A stretch of DNA of 6,906 nucleotides from Methanomicrobiales archaeon (lineage in GTDB: Archaea > Halobacteriota > Methanomicrobia > Methanomicrobiales > Methanoculleaceae): NCBI GenBank assembly GCA_019136335.1, contig JAGVUK010000057.1, forward strand, positions 1-6,906. Reading direction: 5' to 3'. Every line of letters starts with the position of its first letter. The first letter of the stretch is position 1. A program made the translations under genes and the position numbers. The notes below the pieces were generated by a model. That model saw nothing but the letters and a program-made list of their open reading frames with translations, ran no database searches and was not told the origin of the DNA. Below are positions 5,394 through 6,906 of this stretch, piece by piece.

Positions 5394-5915
5394 TCAGGCA
5401 CCCTCGACTCCCGCATCGCGGAGGGCCGCAAGGATTGCCGCACGGACGCCTTCGGTCGCCTCGTCCCCGAGCGCCGCACGAAGCAGGCCGATCGCCTCCG
5501 CGCCGCCGATCATGCCGAGGGAGCGGGCGGCGCTCCGCCGCACGAACTCGTTCTCGTCGCGCTGCATCGCCCCGAGGCGTGCAACCGCCCGGGGGTCGCC
5601 GAGCAGCCCGAGCCCCTTCGCCGCCATGTAGCGGACATGGTCTTTTCCGTCGCCGAGTGCGGCAACGAGGGGCGTATACGCCTCGCCGTCGCCGATCAGG
5701 CCGAGAGCCTCCGCCGCACGGTAGCGCACCCTCCAGTCGGCGTCCTGCAGTAAGGCGATGCAGGCAGGCACGGCGGGTCTTCCAATCGCTGCAAGCCCCT
5801 GCACGGCCTGTGCCCGCACAACCTTGTCCGGGTCAAAGAGCCGGGAAAGGAGAGGTTGCAGGTCATGCTCATGCGGGTGTTCGTCTCCGGTCTCCGGCAG
5901 CATAGCGTGAGTCAT
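5394..5915 (-). CDS. HEAT-repeat protein (PBS lyase HEAT-like repeats)
   Basis: A 173-residue soluble protein built almost wholly of HEAT-like repeats. Five helical hairpins start near residues 19, 50, 82, 113 and 144, each about 31 residues. They share the pattern D-x-x-x-V-R-x-x-A-A-x-x-L-G-x-I/L-G, for example WRVRYRAAEALGLIGD and NEFVRRSAARSLGMIGG. Such repeats form a curved solenoid for protein-protein contact. In archaea they occur in small scaffold proteins of mostly unknown partner, and nothing here indicates enzymatic activity. The N-terminus (about 1-17) is acidic and His-rich. I chose ATG 5915; ATG 5903 is also possible. Neither has a strong ribosome binding site (only TTGAG before 5915), so a short-leader or weakly translated message is possible. 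The gene faces the phosphatase gene across a repeat region. Confidence 0.9.
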   Translation of the reverse strand: MTHAMLPETGDEHPHEHDLQPLLSRLFDPDKVVRAQAVQGLAAIGRPAVPACIALLQDADWRVRYRAAEALGLIGDGEAYTPLVAALGDGKDHVRYMAAKGLGLLGDPRAVARLGAMQRDENEFVRRSAARSLGMIGGAEAIGLLRAALGDEATEGVRAAILAALRDAGVEGA

Positions 5916-6162
5916 CTCAAGTCACATCCGCGGGTCGTAACCGCTCGCATCACACGTTGAGGCGGAGTTGTGATAAGGGTTGATCATTCGGCTTCAGGCG
6001 GCCGGTGCCCGGCGCATCGCACGGGCGAGGGCGGCACCGGCAGGCTCTCCGCAGGGGTGCCCGGCCCGGCTCAGACCGCGCCGGGAATACCGCCGCACGA
6101 GAGTATTCCGGGCCGCCGGGAGCCGCCATACGGTGCAGTATCCCGGCGGCCGCGGCATGCCG
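5916..6162 (-). other. Hairpin-rich spacer between the small membrane protein and HEAT genes
   Basis: No frame here has a credible protein. Several inverted repeats lie close together: GCCGGTGCC 6001-6009 with GGCACCGGC 6033-6041; CCCGGC 6065-6070 with GCCGGG 6080-6085; GGAATAC 6084-6090 with GTATTCC 6103-6109; and an 11-bp stem 6111-6121 with 6141-6151. A weak T/A-rich element near 5970-5977 (CTTATCA on the minus strand) could be a promoter for the HEAT gene, but it is not a good TATA box. Confidence 0.6.
6111..6151. repeat. 11-bp perfect inverted repeat
   Basis: GGCCGCCGGGA at 6111-6121 is exactly inverted as TCCCGGCGGCC at 6141-6151, with a 19-base loop. As RNA on the minus strand it would fold just after the stop of the 41-residue gene (6163). 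It could therefore protect that mRNA's 3' end or separate it from the HEAT gene. Confidence 0.7.
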
Positions 6163-6288
6163 TCAGATCAGATATCCCCAGGCATATAGTATCAGGCCTG
6201 CAAGAAGCAGGATACCGGTCCCGACGATGAGCGTCCCCAGAGTCTCGAATACGGGATCACTCTCAATCCATTTTACCAGAGCGTGCAT
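6163..6288 (-). CDS. Small single-span membrane protein, 41 residues, unknown function
   Basis: ATG at 6288 to TGA at 6163-6165 encodes 41 residues. The first 16 are polar with acidic and aromatic residues (MHALVKWIESDPVFET). Residues 17-41 are an almost unbroken hydrophobic segment (TLIVGTGILLLAGLILYAWG) with glycines at 18, 23, 25, 31 and 38, ending near the C-terminus. This is a typical one-helix membrane microprotein, acidic end likely cytoplasmic. I recognise no family. Support for a real gene comes from the coherent composition and from a strong A/T-only TATA box at 6311-6323, the only one nearby, whose predicted start lands 2-5 bases before the ATG. A GGTG lies directly before the ATG but too close to act normally, so translation may be leaderless. 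Chance is possible at this length. Confidence 0.6.
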   Translation of the reverse strand: MHALVKWIESDPVFETLGTLIVGTGILLLAGLILYAWGYLI

Positions 6289-6310
6289 GGCACCGGATAC
6301 AGCATTCAGG

Positions 6311-6323
6311 TATATATATTTTA
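6311..6323 (-). promoter_or_regulatory. Strong TATA box for the 41-residue membrane protein gene
   Basis: On the minus strand this reads TAAAATATATATA, an archaeal TATA box in an island (6311-6360) far richer in A/T than its surroundings. Its centre lies about 29 bases upstream of ATG 6288, implying a transcript with almost no leader. A second A/T element (TTAAATATT near 6348-6356) lies further upstream. Confidence 0.65.
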
Positions 6324-6373
6324 TCTGGAAAATAAAAATAAGATCTAATATTTAACAGTATCTCATCGTGCGG

Positions 6374-6408
6374 TTACCGGATCGGCGCAGTTCACGATTA
6401 TCCGGTAA
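6374..6408. repeat. 9-bp inverted repeat upstream of the small-protein promoter
   Basis: TTACCGGAT at 6374-6382 is exactly inverted as ATCCGGTAA at 6400-6408, with a 17-base spacer. It lies about 50 bp upstream of the TATA box at 6311-6323 and 106 bp beyond the tRNA-Asp gene. It could be a distal regulator site or an RNA hairpin. No frame in 6360-6500 looks coding. Confidence 0.5.
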
Positions 6409-6493
6409 ACCCGTGACAGTTTCCGGCCTATTCCCGGAGGCAAAGGGCGGTTTTTCCTCTGCCGGTGGACGGAAGATACGCTCTGCTCTTCCT

Positions 6494-6510
6494 TTGAAAA
6501 TGGGAGAAAA
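6494..6510 (-). terminator. T-run terminator after the tRNA pair
   Basis: On the minus strand, two TTTT runs (6510-6507 and 6500-6497) separated by CTCCCA follow the tRNA-Asp 3' end by four bases. Archaeal RNA polymerase stops at such T-runs without needing a hairpin. Confidence 0.45.
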
Positions 6511-6513
6511 TGA

Positions 6514-6586
6514 CGCCCAGGACGGAATTCGAATCCGTGTCGACGGCGTGACAGGCCGTCATGATAGGCCACTACACTACCTGGGC
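6514..6586 (-). tRNA. tRNA-Asp (GTC)
   Basis: A 73-base gene that folds fully. The acceptor stem is GCCCAGG (5') with CCTGGGC (3') and discriminator G. The anticodon stem ACGGC/GCCGT encloses CTGTCAC with anticodon GTC. The T arm is ACGGA-TTCGAAT-TCCGT. No CCA is encoded (TCA follows), as is common in archaea. It lies 16 bases downstream of tRNA-Tyr on the same strand, so the two are probably processed from one precursor. Confidence 0.96.
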
Positions 6587-6602
6587 ACTTTTGATGGGTG
6601 GA

Positions 6603-6709
6603 TCCCGCCTCCCGGATTCGAACCGGGGACATCGCGGTAGCCGCGCAGTTCGCCCGAGAGCGAAGACTATACTACAGCCGCGCACTCTACCAGTCTGAGT
6701 TAAGGCGGG
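6603..6709 (-). tRNA. tRNA-Tyr (GTA) with a 33-nt intron
   Basis: A 107-base gene, 74 after splicing. The acceptor stem is CCCGCCT with AGGCGGG and discriminator A; the C1-G72 pair is the archaeal tRNA-Tyr identity element. The D arm is ACTC-AGACTGGTA-GAGT, and the T arm is CCCGG-TTCGAAT-CCGGG. The anticodon stem CGCGG (6682-6678) pairs with CCGCG (6637-6633), and the loop CTGTAG then A carries anticodon GTA. The 33 bases 6671-6639 interrupt the loop after position 37, the standard archaeal intron site. The intron forms its own hairpin (TCGC/GCGA). Its 3' end can pair with the anticodon region through a 4-bp helix with wobble pairs, giving a bulge-helix-bulge-like substrate for the archaeal splicing endonuclease. 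No CCA is encoded. Confidence 0.93.
6639..6671 (-). other. tRNA-Tyr intron at position 37/38
   Basis: It begins TATAGTC and ends GCGCGGCT on the minus strand. Removing it restores a seven-base loop CTGTAGA. The pairing around the splice sites is relaxed: CTGT with GCGG has two G-U pairs, and the inner helix has a mismatch and a two-base bulge. The exact boundaries could shift by a base or two. Confidence 0.8.
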
Positions 6710-6739
6710 TTTCTGCTCTAATAATGTTGTCGGGGGTTG

Positions 6740-6747
6740 TTATTAAA
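6740..6747 (-). promoter_or_regulatory. TATA box for the tRNA-Tyr/tRNA-Asp unit
   Basis: TTTAATAA on the minus strand lies about 34 bases upstream of the first tRNA base. Transcription would start a few bases before the tRNA, the usual archaeal arrangement. No other A/T-rich element lies between it and the gene. Confidence 0.6.
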
Positions 6748-6790
6748 GATTTCGCCGAATCGCCGGGGCGTTGCACGGCCCGGGGCTCAG

Positions 6791-6800
6791 AGTATATATA
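6791..6800 (+). promoter_or_regulatory. Strong plus-strand TATA box near the right edge
   Basis: AGTATATATA sits in GC-rich sequence and predicts a start near 6818-6823. It is divergent from the tRNA promoter about 45 bp away. What it drives is unclear: see the 6801-6906 entry. Confidence 0.55.
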
Positions 6801-6906
6801 CAACCTCTGATAATGAGTAAGTATGAACCCTACAAACGCTGAAGCACCCAGGAACGCTGAAGCGTACTGTCTTCTTCACCGATAGCCGTGCGAAAAAGAA
6901 CGTCAC
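6801..6906 (+). other. Unresolved transcript start at the window edge
   Basis: ATG 6813 opens nine codons and ATG 6823 opens twenty (stop TAG 6883-6885). The remaining frame is open from 6827 to the edge and encodes a protein-like end (LKRTVFFTDSRAKKNV) but has no ATG, GTG or TTG start. An 11-bp direct repeat, AACGCTGAAGC, lies at 6835-6845 and 6853-6863. The options are a frameshifted or broken gene, a short leader ORF, or a non-coding RNA. The window ends too early to decide. Confidence 0.35.

Noticed and set aside
5243..5905. 220-residue plus-strand frame across the HEAT gene
   Set aside because: Antisense shadow dominated by Arg, Pro and Ala. The minus strand gives five clear HEAT repeats.
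5970..6355. Plus-strand frames of 69-116 residues over the hairpin spacer
   Set aside because: They overlap in different phases, are Arg/Pro/Gly rich, and run through inverted repeats and the minus-strand small gene.
6805..6863. Possible C/D box guide RNA (TAATGAG with two CTGA elements)
   Set aside because: The C box does not match RUGAUGA, there is no recognisable C' box, and the two CTGA elements are part of an 11-bp direct repeat.

Overview
The window reads as a piece of a GC-rich archaeal chromosome, most likely a methanogen of the Methanomicrobiales (Methanoculleus-like). This is inferred from four things. Both tRNA genes lack an encoded CCA. The tRNA-Tyr(GTA) carries an intron at the canonical archaeal 37/38 position. 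Strong A/T-only TATA boxes stand out in otherwise GC-rich spacers. The protein repertoire fits. No database search was possible, so the genus is a guess and the domain Archaea is the firm part.

Layout, left to right. Bases 1-111 hold the C-terminal end of an upstream gene (possibly a PflX-like radical SAM protein). A regulatory spacer follows (112-428) with two candidate TATA boxes and two inverted repeats. Next come two overlapping plus-strand genes: an MFS sugar porter (429-1847) and a cytoplasmic GH15 glucoamylase/trehalase-type hydrolase (1840-3738). A PP2C-type Ser/Thr phosphatase (about 3985-4704) lies on the same strand. It is preceded by a possible 26-28 residue upstream ORF whose stop overlaps the phosphatase start. 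A convergent non-coding region of almost 700 bp (4705-5393) then holds short octamer arrays, a decayed direct repeat, GC-rich hairpins and G-quadruplex-capable tracts. On the minus strand there is a five-repeat HEAT protein (5394-5915), a hairpin-rich spacer (5916-6162), and a 41-residue single-span membrane protein (6163-6288) with a strong TATA box that places its start codon almost at the transcription start. Two minus-strand tRNA genes follow, tRNA-Asp(GTC) and the intron-containing tRNA-Tyr(GTA). The window ends with a strong plus-strand TATA box at 6791-6800 and no open frame behind it that survives to the edge.

Working together: the sugar porter and GH15 hydrolase overlap by 8 bp and are almost certainly co-translated. 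They suggest transport of a small sugar coupled to intracellular release of glucose from trehalose, glycogen or alpha-glucan oligosaccharides, which is notable because methanogens of this group are not known to grow on sugars. The phosphatase may or may not share that transcript. The HEAT protein and the small membrane protein could form a second unit, but the hairpin-rich spacer between them leaves this open. I do not see a clearly new multi-gene system. The least explained parts are the 4705-5393 repeat region, the 6001-6151 hairpin cluster and the small membrane protein.
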